DNA of 64,000 bases from CALINB01 sp938045325 (GCA_038114465.1 JAYNQW010000003.1:1-64000); one strand, 5' to 3'. Positions 7,715 through 17,434 are shown, numbered from the stretch's first letter. Notes: a model not told the origin generated them from the letters alone. A program made the numbers and translations.

Positions 7715-8542
7715 TCAGCGTGCGTTCTCGATGCTTTGCCACACGGTGACGGCCTGAACGGTCTCGGCCACATCGTGAACACGCAATATGCCCGCCCCTT
7801 TCGATAACGCCGCCAAACCCGCCGCCAATGATCCGGGCAACCGCTCTTGCGGTTGGACATCGTTGCTAAGCTTGGCAAGAAAACTTTTTCGCGACACACC
7901 GATCAAAACAGCGCAACCCAGTTCGCAAAACAAATGAGTTTTATTGAGTAGCGCCAAATTGTGTTCAAGCGTTTTGCCAAAACCGATACCCGGATCGATT
8001 GCAATCCGCTCCTTACCAATCCCACGCGCCACGAGAACATCGATCCGGCGAGATAAGTATTCGAAAACATCCTGCGTGACATTGTCGTAGTGCGGTGAAT
8101 CCTGCATCGAATGTGGCTCGCCTTGCATGTGCATAAGCACAACGCTCGCTTGCGAACCGGCAACGACATTGACCGCCTCGGAATCGCTGGTCAGCGCACT
8201 GACATCGTTGATGATCGCAGCCCCCGCCTCAATGGCGGCAGCCATCACGCGGGCACTTCGGGTATCGGCCGAAACACACAGGCCCCGCCCTGCCAGAGCA
8301 TCAATGACCGGCACAATGCGCTTGATTTGCTCGTCGGGCGCCACCGGTTTCGAGCCGGGCCGGGTCGACTCGCCACCCACATCGATGATGTCCGCACCCT
8401 GCTTGGCGAAAAGGCTGCCGCGCTGGATAGCGGCCTCTTGATCGAAGGCTTCGCCACCATCAGAAAAACTATCGGGCGTTACATTGACGATCCCCATGAC
8501 GCGGGGACGGTCTAACGTCATTCCGGCAAAGGAAGTCGTCAC
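7715..8542 (-). CDS. folP: dihydropteroate synthase
   Basis: FolP condenses 6-hydroxymethyl-dihydropterin pyrophosphate with p-aminobenzoate in folate synthesis and is the sulfonamide target. Both signature loops are present: IVNVTPDSFSDGG (residues 18-30) and DVGGESTRPGSKPV (54-67). The 275-residue length is normal. It lies 33 bases downstream of ftsH, in the usual ftsH-folP order. Confidence 0.96.
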   Translation of the reverse strand: MTTSFAGMTLDRPRVMGIVNVTPDSFSDGGEAFDQEAAIQRGSLFAKQGADIIDVGGESTRPGSKPVAPDEQIKRIVPVIDALAGRGLCVSADTRSARVMAAAIEAGAAIINDVSALTSDSEAVNVVAGSQASVVLMHMQGEPHSMQDSPHYDNVTQDVFEYLSRRIDVLVARGIGKERIAIDPGIGFGKTLEHNLALLNKTHLFCELGCAVLIGVSRKSFLAKLSNDVQPQERLPGSLAAGLAALSKGAGILRVHDVAETVQAVTVWQSIENAR

Positions 8543-8575
8543 TCAAATCACCAAAGAAGATTGATGTTATATTGT

Positions 8576-10519
8576 TTAAGATCCTGGCTGCGGTTCCGGT
8601 TCCATGCCGCTGGAAGGATCCTTGCCTTGGTCCTTTTCATCGCCTGCCTTCTGTCCACTTGTCGGCACAGAAGATCGCTTCTTACGCCCGGCATCCGCCG
8701 AAGTATCGTCATGATCGGGCCGTGAGATCGGTTCGCCGCGCAACAAAGCGTCGATCTCATCGCCGCTGAGCGTTTCGTACTCCAACAGCGCGTTCGCCAA
8801 CGTATCCAACTCATCACGTTTTTCACGCAGGATCCGATTGGCCGTTTCCTCTGCAGACTCAACCAAACGGCGGACTTCTTCATCGATAATTTGCGCTGTT
8901 GCATCGGAAACATTTTTGCGTTGCGCGACCGAATGACCGAGGAACACTTCTTCCTCGTTATCGGAATAACGTAAAGCGCCGAGTTTTTCGCTGAACCCGT
9001 ATTCCGTTACCATGCGCCGTGCCAAGGACGTCGCTTGTTGGATATCGTTGGAAGCGCCGGTCGTGACATTATCAAGACCAAAAATGATCTCCTCGGCGGC
9101 ACGCCCGCCGAACATCATCGCGATTTTGGATTCAAGCTCGAGCTTGGAATAACTGTAACGGTCCCGCTCGGGCAATTGCATCGTGACACCCAGCGCCCGA
9201 CCGCGCGGGATAATTGTTACTTTATGCAGCGGCTCGCTCTTCGGCACGTGCAGCCCGACAATGGCGTGGCCCGCTTCGTGATAGGCCGTCAGTTTCTTTT
9301 CGTCCTCGGTCATGACCATGGAGCGGCGTTCCATGCCCATCAATACCTTGTCTTTGGCGTATTCAAACTCGGCCATCGTCACGACCCGTTTGCCGATACG
9401 GGCTGCATGCAAGGCCGCTTCATTGATCAAATTCGCCAGATCAGCACCGGAGAAGCCAGGTGTGCCACGGGCAATTACGCGGGCATCGACATCCGGACCT
9501 AACGGCACTTTTCGCATATGAACCTTAAGAATTTTTTCGCGGCCCATGATATCCGGGTTCGGCACGACGATTTGACGGTCAAACCGGCCCGGCCGCAGCA
9601 AGGCCGGATCCAACACATCAGGCCGGTTGGTGGCGGCAATCAAAATGACACCCTCGTTCGCTTCGAACCCGTCCATTTCGACCAATAATTGGTTCAGCGT
9701 TTGCTCGCGTTCGTCATTTCCGCCACCGAGTCCGGCGCCGCGATGGCGACCGACGGCATCCAATTCATCAATAAAGATAATACATGGCGCATTTTTCTTT
9801 GCTTGATCAAACATGTCGCGCACACGCGACGCACCGACGCCGACAAACATTTCGACAAAGTCGGAACCGGAGATGGTAAAGAACGGCACATTCGCCTCAC
9901 CCGCAATGGCCCGGGCCAGCAGCGTCTTACCGGTACCTGGCGGGCCGACCAGCAAACACCCTTTCGGTATTTTACCGCCGAGGCGTTGAAATTTTTGCGG
10001 GTCTTTTAAATAGTCGACGATTTCCTCAAGCTCTTGCTTCGCTTCATCAACACCGGCGACATCTTCAAATGTGACGCGACCCGATTTTTCCGTCAGCAAT
10101 CGCGCTTTGGATTTTCCAAAGCCCATGGCTTTACCGCCGCCCGATTGCATCTGACGCATGAAAAATATCCAAACGCCAATTAGAAGCAGCATGGGGAACC
10201 AGGAAATGAGAATTCCCCATAATGTCGGCGAGCCGTCATCGGCCGGTTGTGCCGTGATGCGCACACCCCTTTTTGTAAGCTTTGAAATCAGGCTTGGGTC
10301 GTTCGGTGCATAAGTACTGAACGGACGGCCGTCGCCATAATGCCCAGAAATCTTATCGCCTCTGATCGTTACATCTTTGATCTGCCCGCTTTCGACGGCG
10401 GCGATGAAATCAGAAAAAGCCAGCATATTCTGCTTCGGCGTGGCCTGAAACAGATTAAACAGTGCAAAAACGAGGAGCGCAATGATGACCCAGAGCGCTA
10501 AATTCCGTCCAAAATTCAA
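8576..10519 (-). CDS. ftsH: ATP-dependent zinc metalloprotease FtsH
   Basis: This is a membrane-bound AAA+ protease for misfolded membrane proteins and regulatory substrates. Two N-terminal membrane segments (about residues 5-24 and 101-121) flank a periplasmic domain. They are followed by Walker A GPPGTGKT (about 192-199), Walker B IIFIDELDAVGR, the second region of homology (TNRPDVLDPALLRPGRFDRQ) and the zinc site HEAGHAIVG, with a downstream Asp in TTGASNDIQQ. The 647-residue length is typical. The tail is hydrophilic and Ser/Asp/Pro-rich. The upstream gap to tilS is 81 bases. Confidence 0.97.
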   Translation of the reverse strand: MNFGRNLALWVIIALLVFALFNLFQATPKQNMLAFSDFIAAVESGQIKDVTIRGDKISGHYGDGRPFSTYAPNDPSLISKLTKRGVRITAQPADDGSPTLWGILISWFPMLLLIGVWIFFMRQMQSGGGKAMGFGKSKARLLTEKSGRVTFEDVAGVDEAKQELEEIVDYLKDPQKFQRLGGKIPKGCLLVGPPGTGKTLLARAIAGEANVPFFTISGSDFVEMFVGVGASRVRDMFDQAKKNAPCIIFIDELDAVGRHRGAGLGGGNDEREQTLNQLLVEMDGFEANEGVILIAATNRPDVLDPALLRPGRFDRQIVVPNPDIMGREKILKVHMRKVPLGPDVDARVIARGTPGFSGADLANLINEAALHAARIGKRVVTMAEFEYAKDKVLMGMERRSMVMTEDEKKLTAYHEAGHAIVGLHVPKSEPLHKVTIIPRGRALGVTMQLPERDRYSYSKLELESKIAMMFGGRAAEEIIFGLDNVTTGASNDIQQATSLARRMVTEYGFSEKLGALRYSDNEEEVFLGHSVAQRKNVSDATAQIIDEEVRRLVESAEETANRILREKRDELDTLANALLEYETLSGDEIDALLRGEPISRPDHDDTSADAGRKKRSSVPTSGQKAGDEKDQGKDPSSGMEPEPQPGS

Positions 10520-10600
10520 AATTCTTATCCTTCCCTTATTGTGCGGGGTCTAGGCATAACCACTGCGGCGCCCTCTGCCCATTTCCAGCACTCTCGTCCT

Positions 10601-12019
10601 CTATAGAGATAGTATATCTGTTTGTTCGTGCAACATAAAACCCACAAAGCCGCGATCCCCCATTCCTTCAGGGGGCTGGAATACTGCGTTTTTTGTGGTT
10701 AACGGCGCCGTCATTAAATCTTCACGGATAAAATCAAGATGCGGCACACAAGCCACGCCGTCCTGATCGCGCATGGCTGGCAGAGCCCAACACGCCTCCA
10801 AGGGCATGGTTGCGCCGGTATCCGAAGACAACACGGGCTTGATTTCCCGCCAACCATCTTCACCCAGCGCCGCCAGCCACAAAGGTTGAGCCAACGCTGC
10901 CGGCGCATCGCCCACGAAAATCCGAAACCGGTTATCCCACAGCACAGATTGGCTCTGCGTTACCGGGGCCGGTGCCGGCAGATTCCGATTTTCACGAAAA
11001 ACAAACAACTCATGACGCCGCAATGAAAGCAAACACCCGCCCAGCGTTCGGCGGCACAATTTGTTTTCCATGACAAGCTGGTGAACTTGTTCCAACGAGC
11101 CTGGCTTCGGACCATAAGAGTGGCCACCGATGCAGCGAATAATACGGGAAAGCACACGCAATGAAATTTCCACCGGTGCCGATTTCAACGTCTCGATATC
11201 CAACTTTGCAAATCCTGCCGGGTCGATGGCGCAACAACGCGCCATGATGTTTGCCGCTTCTTGCTCCAAGGCGACGCGGGCATGCGCACAACGGCTTGCC
11301 AACTTGGTTAGATTTTCAATACTGAATCCGGCTTTATCTTCAATACCGATCAGTTCTTTTAAATGTGTCCGCGCATATTTTGGATTTTCATTGGTCGGAT
11401 CTTCGATCCAGGCTTGTTTGCACCCCTGCAAATATGCCGTCAAACGGGCGCGCGGCACATCCAAGAGCGGACGAAGCAACCGGCAATGCGGCCGCTCGCG
11501 AATAGCCGACATCCCGGCCAGACCATCGAGGCCGCTGCCCCGGCTTAGCCGGAACAAGACCGTTTCCGCCTGATCTTCCTGATGATGGCCAAGCAACAAA
11601 TGTAAAACGCCGGTTTGACGGCACCATTGTTCCATTAATGTGTAACGAGCGTTCCGTGCGGCGGCTTGCACACCGCTGGCCGGCTTAGGGCCAACCCAAT
11701 TTAAAACATGATTCATGATGCCGCGGCTTGAGAGCCAGATTCCAACCTGCCTTGCTTCAAGAGCCGACTCTGGACGCAACTGATGATCAACCGTAAGAGC
11801 ACTAATCCGCCCGCCGTAGCGCTTCGCCCACTCATGGGCAAGCAAGCACAATGCCATGCTATCGCGGCCACCGGATACGGCAACAGCGATATGGGGCCCG
11901 TCTTCAAACGGGCCAAGGGCATCAAGGCGCGCTGAAAATTCCTGCAGGGAAAACGGCGACGCCTTTTCCAAAACTTTATTGCAAATGATCATAGTCTCGC
12001 TGCGAGTGATTACCGGCAA
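10601..12019 (-). CDS. tilS: tRNA(Ile)-lysidine synthase
   Basis: TilS converts C34 of the CAU-anticodon tRNA-Ile to lysidine so that it reads AUA. The PP-loop ATPase motif SGGRDS is at residues 49-54 with an N-type ATP pyrophosphatase fold after it (LLLGHHQEDQAETVLFRLSRGSGLDGLAGM). The C-terminal region is longer than the core and diverged. The frame's first start overlaps the end of cpoB by 10 bases; an internal ATG nine codons later (11992) would remove the overlap. Order pal-cpoB-tilS-ftsH is conserved in the class. Confidence 0.92.
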   Translation of the reverse strand: MPVITRSETMIICNKVLEKASPFSLQEFSARLDALGPFEDGPHIAVAVSGGRDSMALCLLAHEWAKRYGGRISALTVDHQLRPESALEARQVGIWLSSRGIMNHVLNWVGPKPASGVQAAARNARYTLMEQWCRQTGVLHLLLGHHQEDQAETVLFRLSRGSGLDGLAGMSAIRERPHCRLLRPLLDVPRARLTAYLQGCKQAWIEDPTNENPKYARTHLKELIGIEDKAGFSIENLTKLASRCAHARVALEQEAANIMARCCAIDPAGFAKLDIETLKSAPVEISLRVLSRIIRCIGGHSYGPKPGSLEQVHQLVMENKLCRRTLGGCLLSLRRHELFVFRENRNLPAPAPVTQSQSVLWDNRFRIFVGDAPAALAQPLWLAALGEDGWREIKPVLSSDTGATMPLEACWALPAMRDQDGVACVPHLDFIREDLMTAPLTTKNAVFQPPEGMGDRGFVGFMLHEQTDILSL

Positions 12020-13086
12020 CGGGCCCGCTTGCGTTCCTCGGCCAATTTCTTTTTGATGCTTGGTTGCAAGGTCGGATAATCCGACGTCAACTTACTGAAT
12101 GCCGCACAGGCCTGGGCCTGCTTCTTCAATCCGGATAGCGACATACCCAGCTTCAACAATGCGTCGGGAGCTTTATTCCCCTTCTTGTTTGACTGATACG
12201 CTTTGTAAAATATTTTGGCGGCTTCAGCATACTGGGCTTGGACGTAATAAGATTCACCCAGCCAATAACGGGCATTACTGGCTAAAGGGTGCTTGTTGTG
12301 CTTGGCGATAAAAGCCTTCAATGCACTTTCAGCCTCTTTGTATTTGGCCTGGCGCAAAAGACTGAAAGCATAAGCATATTGATCCTTTGCCGACCCTTTT
12401 GGCAGCCCTGCTGCAGCCTGCTGCTGGGTTTTGGTGGTTTTCGGGGCGAGGCGAGTTGCCGGTGTCCCGGACGGCTTCCCAGTGGATTTCGCCGTTAAAT
12501 CGCTCTGATTCAGAGTTCCCAGGGTCCCTGCCGGTTGACCGGTACGCGGCGCTCGCTCAACCGGGACGGCCGGCGAAACGCTGCCAATGACCGGTTGACC
12601 CGAAGGACCGGGCCGTACCGTATTAGCGGGACGTGCACCGGCACCAGAAATTGATTTTTCAAGCGCGGACAAACGGAAATCAATATCGCTGATCAGTTTA
12701 TCCAACCGTTTATTCATTTGATCAATTTGATGGCTTTCAGATTCCATTTTGCCGGTAACAACACGCAACTCTTCTTCCAAGGCCGATAACCGGACTTCAA
12801 ATCGTGCCAGGGCAGGACCCCCTGCAGAAACAGTTCCCGGTGATGCGGCCGTGCCGCTTTGACCGCCTGCCGGTGCGCCACGGGAAACCTGAACATTTAA
12901 TGTTCGAATATCGCGCTCCATGCGCTCAAGACGATCCAGCAGCGGCTTGAGTTCGCTCCCTTGTGCATAAAGCGAACCCGGCATCAAGAAGGCAACGGCA
13001 AAATACATGACCGCCGATGCCAACAATTTTTGACGAAAGCCATGACCATAAAAATTTTCTAGTCTTTGCTTGGCCAACTTATTCAT
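12010..13086 (-). CDS. cpoB: Tol-Pal associated periplasmic protein CpoB (YbgF)
   Basis: CpoB is a periplasmic TPR protein that coordinates Tol-Pal action with peptidoglycan synthesis at division. This 358-residue version has an N-terminal signal or anchor (about residues 18-40). A coiled coil (LLDRLERMERDIRTL and the following heptads up to about 150) serves for trimerisation, then a Pro/Thr/Ala linker. C-terminal TPRs start at about residue 235 (YAYAFSLLRQAKYKEAESAL, YWLGESYYVQAQYAEAAKIF, DALLKLGMSLSGLKKQAQAC). A hairpin lies upstream, between pal and this gene. Confidence 0.9.
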   Translation of the reverse strand: MNKLAKQRLENFYGHGFRQKLLASAVMYFAVAFLMPGSLYAQGSELKPLLDRLERMERDIRTLNVQVSRGAPAGGQSGTAASPGTVSAGGPALARFEVRLSALEEELRVVTGKMESESHQIDQMNKRLDKLISDIDFRLSALEKSISGAGARPANTVRPGPSGQPVIGSVSPAVPVERAPRTGQPAGTLGTLNQSDLTAKSTGKPSGTPATRLAPKTTKTQQQAAAGLPKGSAKDQYAYAFSLLRQAKYKEAESALKAFIAKHNKHPLASNARYWLGESYYVQAQYAEAAKIFYKAYQSNKKGNKAPDALLKLGMSLSGLKKQAQACAAFSKLTSDYPTLQPSIKKKLAEERKRARCR

Positions 13087-13175
13087 CTTTTACCGATCCT
13101 ATGTTCCCAACTGAGATGTATTGAATGAGCCCGCAATATCCCTGGCTAACGGTTAATGTGCGATGAATTCACGGC

Positions 13176-13223
13176 AAAAATAAGGCGCTTGCCTATCCCC
13201 GACCTTGGGGCGGCAAACGCCTT
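13176..13223 (-). terminator. terminator or attenuator between pal and cpoB
   Basis: On the minus strand a long hairpin (AAGGCGTTTGCC with GGCAAGCGCCTT, one mismatch, plus an inner CCCC/GGGG pairing) is followed by ATTTTTGCC. It lies 30 bases after the pal stop and about 90 bases before cpoB, so it should end or reduce transcription inside the tol-pal cluster. Confidence 0.65.
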
Positions 13224-13253
13224 AAATCCTTAACAACTTAGGCTTTTTGGGCC

Positions 13254-13763
13254 TTAGCTCGCGGGCCGGCTCACCACCGTAACGGAGCGGCGATTTTGCG
13301 ACCAGGACTTCTCGCTTGAGCCCAAAGCAACGGGCCGTTCTTCGCCATACGAAATGGTTTTAATCCGGTTCGGACTAATACCAAGCGTCACGAGATAATC
13401 TTTAGCCGAATTCGCCCGGCGTTCGCCAAGGGCTAAGTTGTATTCGCGTGTACCGCGTTCATCGGCATGACCTTCAAGCACAACCGTGACAGAAGGAAAC
13501 TTCTTCAACCAAGCGGCTTGCTTATCAAGAGTCCCGCGCGCGGCGCTCGTCAACTTATATTTGTTGAAACCGAAAAACACACGATCGCCAACATTGACGA
13601 CGAGATCTTCTTGCGTGCCGGATCGGGGTCCGCCAGCAGAACTTCCGGACGTTGCGGAACCTCCGCCGCCAGCGCCACTGCTGGAGCCACTGCCATCAGG
13701 GGCCGTTTCACAAGCGGTCAGCAAAGCCAAAGCCGCGAAAATGCTGAGAATATTCAAGCGCAT
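13254..13763 (-). CDS. pal: peptidoglycan-associated lipoprotein Pal
   Basis: Pal is the outer-membrane lipoprotein of the Tol-Pal system, binding meso-DAP in peptidoglycan and TolB. The signal peptide ends in lipobox LLTAC (about residues 14-18). A Gly/Ser-rich linker (about 25-48) follows, then an OmpA-like domain with EGHADERGTREYNLALGERRA and the C-terminal QNRRSVTVV. The 169-residue length is normal. A 188-base gap separates it from tolB, leaving room for its own promoter. Confidence 0.96.
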   Translation of the reverse strand: MRLNILSIFAALALLTACETAPDGSGSSSGAGGGGSATSGSSAGGPRSGTQEDLVVNVGDRVFFGFNKYKLTSAARGTLDKQAAWLKKFPSVTVVLEGHADERGTREYNLALGERRANSAKDYLVTLGISPNRIKTISYGEERPVALGSSEKSWSQNRRSVTVVSRPAS

Positions 13764-13951
13764 TTATTTTTCTCCCTCACCGGAGTTATTTAAATCAATG
13801 AAACCCTGTCTAAACTGTCTCATATCGATGATCAGACCGAATTCCATAATACATTCAATGGGGTCAGCGACCCTCTATTATAGATATCAATTAACAATTC
13901 CAAGCGTTTTTTGAAAAAACGCTGATTTCATAAGACTATACGAGCCTATTT

Positions 13952-15310
13952 TCACTGAATCAAGGGGGACCAGGCCGGATCCGAGGCATCTAGAGGAGTT
14001 ACGATTTCCCGCTCATTATGACCGGTCAAATCGATCGTAAAAATTCGTGCACGACCCCCGCCCCCCTTAGCATTAAAGCGCTCCTGGCGATAAAACATCA
14101 GGACCCGGCCATTGGGCGCCCAAGTCGGTGATTCGACGGAAAAACCCTCGGCTAACAGCCGCTCGCCGCTGCCATCCGGGCGCATAACACCGATATAAAA
14201 CCGGCCCTGACTCATCTTGGTAAAAGCAATCAAATCACCGCGCGGCGACCAAACCGGCGTCGCATAACGCCCTTTACCGAAGCTGATTCGCCGGACGCTT
14301 TGGCCACTGGCGCTCATTGTATAGATTTGCTGGCTGCCGCCACGGTCGGAGTTGAAAACGATCCGGCTGCTGTCCGGGGCATAACTGGGTGACGTATCAA
14401 TGGCCGAATGGTTCGTTAACTTTTTAACCGCCCGGGTCCTGAGGTCCATCGTGTAAATCTCCGTATTGCCGTCTTTCGCCATGCTCATGATGAGGCTTTT
14501 ACCATTTGGCGAAAACCGTGGCGCAAATGTCATGCCGGGAAACTCACCGACAATTTCCTGGCGGCCCGTGTCGATGTTGAACAAATACACCCGCGGCACA
14601 TTACGGTAGTAAGACATATATGTGATTTCTTGTAGTGTCGGCGAAAACCGCGGCGTCAAGACAAGTGCGCTGCCATCGGTTAAGAAACGATGGTTCTCGC
14701 CGTCCTGATCCATGATCGCTAGACGTTTGATCCGCCGATTTTGCCGGCCCCGTTCGGCGATATAAACAACACGCGTATCGAAATAGCCGTCTTCACCGGT
14801 AATCCGTTTATAGATTGCGTCGGAAATAATATGCGCGACCCGGCGCCAACCGCTTTGTGCCGTCATATAAGCCATGCCGACCATTTGCTGCTCGGCAAAG
14901 ACATCCCACAGCCGAAACTCGACACGCAGCCGACCGTCAGGCACTTTTACGGTACGCCCCTGCACCAAGGCTTGTGCATTAATGACACGCCAATCGCCGA
15001 AGCGCGGCAATGTATTGAGGGCGCGCGCCGATTGGATGAACGCTTTTTGGCTGATCGGCTTGAAAAGCCCGGACCGTTCCAAATTCGCTGAGATAACTTT
15101 TGCAATATCGCGGCCGAATTGACTTTCATCCGATTGATTGCCGACAAAATTTGTAATGGCAATCGGTAGCGGCTTGACGGAACCCCGGGTAATGTCGATC
15201 CGCAGCTCGGCTTTAGCACCAACCGGCGCCAAGACACCGGCCAACACACACAAAGCAACAGCCAGCGCACGCTGCAGGCGCAACGCTAAGCCCTTAGAAA
15301 TTCGTATCAT
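13952..15310 (-). CDS. tolB: Tol-Pal system beta-propeller protein TolB
   Basis: TolB is a periplasmic protein that links TolA to Pal. The ATG at 15310 gives 452 residues with a signal peptide (MIRISKGLAL to VGAKAE). That ATG overlaps the TGA of tolA (ATGA), which settles the start against in-frame codons further upstream. The N-terminal alpha/beta domain is followed by a six-bladed propeller with repeated motifs such as APRFSPNGKSLIMSM, SPSYAPDSSRIVFNSDRGG and TPVWSPRGDLIAFT. Confidence 0.96.
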   Translation of the reverse strand: MIRISKGLALRLQRALAVALCVLAGVLAPVGAKAELRIDITRGSVKPLPIAITNFVGNQSDESQFGRDIAKVISANLERSGLFKPISQKAFIQSARALNTLPRFGDWRVINAQALVQGRTVKVPDGRLRVEFRLWDVFAEQQMVGMAYMTAQSGWRRVAHIISDAIYKRITGEDGYFDTRVVYIAERGRQNRRIKRLAIMDQDGENHRFLTDGSALVLTPRFSPTLQEITYMSYYRNVPRVYLFNIDTGRQEIVGEFPGMTFAPRFSPNGKSLIMSMAKDGNTEIYTMDLRTRAVKKLTNHSAIDTSPSYAPDSSRIVFNSDRGGSQQIYTMSASGQSVRRISFGKGRYATPVWSPRGDLIAFTKMSQGRFYIGVMRPDGSGERLLAEGFSVESPTWAPNGRVLMFYRQERFNAKGGGGRARIFTIDLTGHNEREIVTPLDASDPAWSPLIQ

Positions 15311-16221
15311 ACGCCAAACATCTCCCTGGGATTGAAGGTGAGTGTCATTGTTTGCCAAATATTATATTTATCTCTCGGCAATTTAAACGGCTGACAACGC
15401 GGATTGAGGACCGCGCGCAACGCACTTTCCGCCGCGGCGCGGAAAAACCCATCCGCCAGCATGCGTGCTTGATTCTGAATGTTCGCCTGTTGAACCGTGC
15501 CGTCGGGATTCATCAAAACCTTAATTTCAATAACCAGGTTTTCGGCATCTTTCGCCCCCGCCGGCAAGTTCCAGCACCGTGCAATTTGCTGGCGGACATA
15601 ATCAATTTGACTGATCGTCAACGGGCGCATTGGATCATGCTGCGGCTTTTGTGATTGCAACGCCTTGGCCATCATTTGGTCAAAGTCTTCCTCCGGTTTT
15701 TTCTTTGCCTGATTTTTTTTATTGTCGTCTTTTTTCTTTGACTGCGAACGCTCCAATTCCTCGAGCGTTTTTAATACAGATGCAAAATTATCTGGCGGTT
15801 TGGGTTTCCGGCGCGGCTTCGCCTTGGTTAATTGGGGCGGCGCTTCCACTTTCGGCTTCGGTTCTGGTTTGGCCTTCGGTTTTGGCGGCGGCTTCTTTTT
15901 CGCCTTCGCCTTTGGCGGTGGCGGGGGGGCCAAAGCGGCCGTGTCCTGGGAAGGTGTCGGCGGCGGTGGCGGTGGCGGCGGTGTTTTGGACTTCGGCGGC
16001 GCCGGTGGTTTTATCCGTTTGGCTTCTGCTTTCTTTTTCGATTTCGGTTTTCGCGGCGGCGGTGGCGGCGCATTGGTTTTTTCCGCAATGGTAACCAACT
16101 CGACCATCATCGGCGTCTCGACCAGGGGTAACGGATCCCTTAATGCCGGCAGCCCCATATAACTGACCGCGACGATCAAGACATGAAAGACAACCGAAAA
16201 TATGATGCTCTTACGAGACAT
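15307..16221 (-). CDS. tolA: TolA / TonB-like energy-coupling protein
   Basis: TolA spans the periplasm and transmits proton-motive-force energy from TolQR to Pal/TolB. One N-terminal membrane anchor (about residues 6-24) is followed by a very Pro/Lys-rich rod, including a run of about eight prolines and several five-proline runs. The C-terminal domain (about 200-304) contains the family-type text IARCWNLPAGAKD and VLMNPDGTVQQANI. At 304 residues it is shorter than the long alanine-rich TolA of enterics and has the class-typical Pro/Lys rod. The polyproline runs predict dependence on EF-P, whose gene is at 25994. Confidence 0.92.
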   Translation of the reverse strand: MSRKSIIFSVVFHVLIVAVSYMGLPALRDPLPLVETPMMVELVTIAEKTNAPPPPPRKPKSKKKAEAKRIKPPAPPKSKTPPPPPPPPTPSQDTAALAPPPPPKAKAKKKPPPKPKAKPEPKPKVEAPPQLTKAKPRRKPKPPDNFASVLKTLEELERSQSKKKDDNKKNQAKKKPEEDFDQMMAKALQSQKPQHDPMRPLTISQIDYVRQQIARCWNLPAGAKDAENLVIEIKVLMNPDGTVQQANIQNQARMLADGFFRAAAESALRAVLNPRCQPFKLPRDKYNIWQTMTLTFNPREMFGV

Positions 16222-16239
16222 GAATTTAAACTAATCCTC

Positions 16240-16698
16240 TTATTTTTTCTTACGCTGTTTAAGGCTGCGGTGTTTCTGCGAGGTGATTAACGCCACTTTT
16301 TTGTAACCAGCGGCATTGATCGTGCCCATCACTTCCATCACTAGTCCGTAATTGATGTCCCTGTCGCCACGAACAAAAATTCGCGCATTGGGATTGCTGC
16401 CCGTGATGGCTTGCAGTCGAGGCGCCAGCGCATCAATTTGTATTTCCGTTTCCTGTAGATAAATCTGCCCGTCTTTATTCACCGAAACGGTCAAGGGCTC
16501 ATCTTTACCCGCAATTGACTTAGCCGATGTTTTTGGCAAATCAACCTGAACACCGACCGTCAACAAGGGGGCTGTAACCATAAAAATAATGAGCAGCACC
16601 AACATCACATCGACAAACGGTGTGACATTGATCTCGCTCATGGGACGGTACGAACGCCGTCCCCCGCGCCGCGGGCCTTGATTGAATTCAATCGCCAT
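16240..16698 (-). CDS. tolR: TolR proton-channel subunit
   Basis: TolR is the ExbD/TolR-family stator subunit of the TolQRA motor. It has one membrane segment (about residues 22-44) with the conserved proton-path aspartate in INVTPFVDVMLVLLIIFMV. A periplasmic domain (SVNKDGQIYLQETEIQ and ARIFVRGDRDINYG) follows. The 152-residue length is normal. It is 2 bases after tolQ and 18 bases before tolA. Confidence 0.96.
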   Translation of the reverse strand: MAIEFNQGPRRGGRRSYRPMSEINVTPFVDVMLVLLIIFMVTAPLLTVGVQVDLPKTSAKSIAGKDEPLTVSVNKDGQIYLQETEIQIDALAPRLQAITGSNPNARIFVRGDRDINYGLVMEVMGTINAAGYKKVALITSQKHRSLKQRKKK

Positions 16699-16700
16699 AA

Positions 16701-17432
16701 CTAATCAGTCTGCTCCATTTCACGCGACAAGATGGCCGAGAACTCACCGGCAAAACTTTCCAAGCGGCCGGCATACCGGTCCAGGTCTTTGGAAATTTTA
16801 TTAAACGCAACGACAGCCGGAATGGCCGCCAATAAACCCAAGGCTGTTGCAAACAACGCCTCGGCGATACCCGGGGCGACTACGGCTAAATTCGTGTTCT
16901 TCGATAATGCAATGGCCTGGAAACTGTTCATGATGCCCCAAACCGTTCCGAACAATCCGATAAAGGGCGCGGTCGAACCGGTTGTTGCCAAAAATGTCAT
17001 ATTACGTTCGGCACGCTCCATTTCACGCGACAACGTAATTTGCATAACCCGGTCAATTCTTTCCGCCATACTGGCCCGAGCACTATCCAAAGCACCGAAT
17101 CCACGCGATGGCTGGCGACGCCATTCGCGCATCGCAGCGACGAACACAGCCGACATCGGCTCTCGCGGCTGCGCGCCGATCCGGTCGTACAATTGATCCA
17201 GCGATCCGCCCGACCAAAACACGGCTTCGAATTCGTCGGCGCCTTCGTTCAGGCGCTTAAGCCCCATCATCTTTTCAAAAATAATCGCCCAACACCAAAT
17301 CGACGCCATAACCAGCAAGATCATGACCGCCTTCACGACCCAATCGGCGCGTAAAAATAGCGACCAAACGGAGAAATTTAAATCGGCCACCGACCCCGCA
17401 AGGGTTGCCGCATCAACTGCGCTTTGTTCCAT
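16701..17432 (-). CDS. tolQ: TolQ proton-channel subunit
   Basis: TolQ is the MotA/ExbB-family channel of the Tol-Pal motor. Three membrane segments are visible: about residues 33-53, then FLATTGSTAPFIGLFGTVWGIMNSF (about 140-165) and ALFATALGLLAAIPAVVAFN (about 180-200). A cytoplasmic loop lies between the first two. The 243-residue length is normal. It directly follows ybgC, with 2 bases between genes. Confidence 0.96.
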   Translation of the reverse strand: MEQSAVDAATLAGSVADLNFSVWSLFLRADWVVKAVMILLVMASIWCWAIIFEKMMGLKRLNEGADEFEAVFWSGGSLDQLYDRIGAQPREPMSAVFVAAMREWRRQPSRGFGALDSARASMAERIDRVMQITLSREMERAERNMTFLATTGSTAPFIGLFGTVWGIMNSFQAIALSKNTNLAVVAPGIAEALFATALGLLAAIPAVVAFNKISKDLDRYAGRLESFAGEFSAILSREMEQTD

Positions 17433-17434
17433 CG

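Noticed and set aside
15630..16162. Gly/Phe/Arg-rich frames opposite tolA
   Set aside because: These are antisense images of the Pro/Lys-rich TolA rod.
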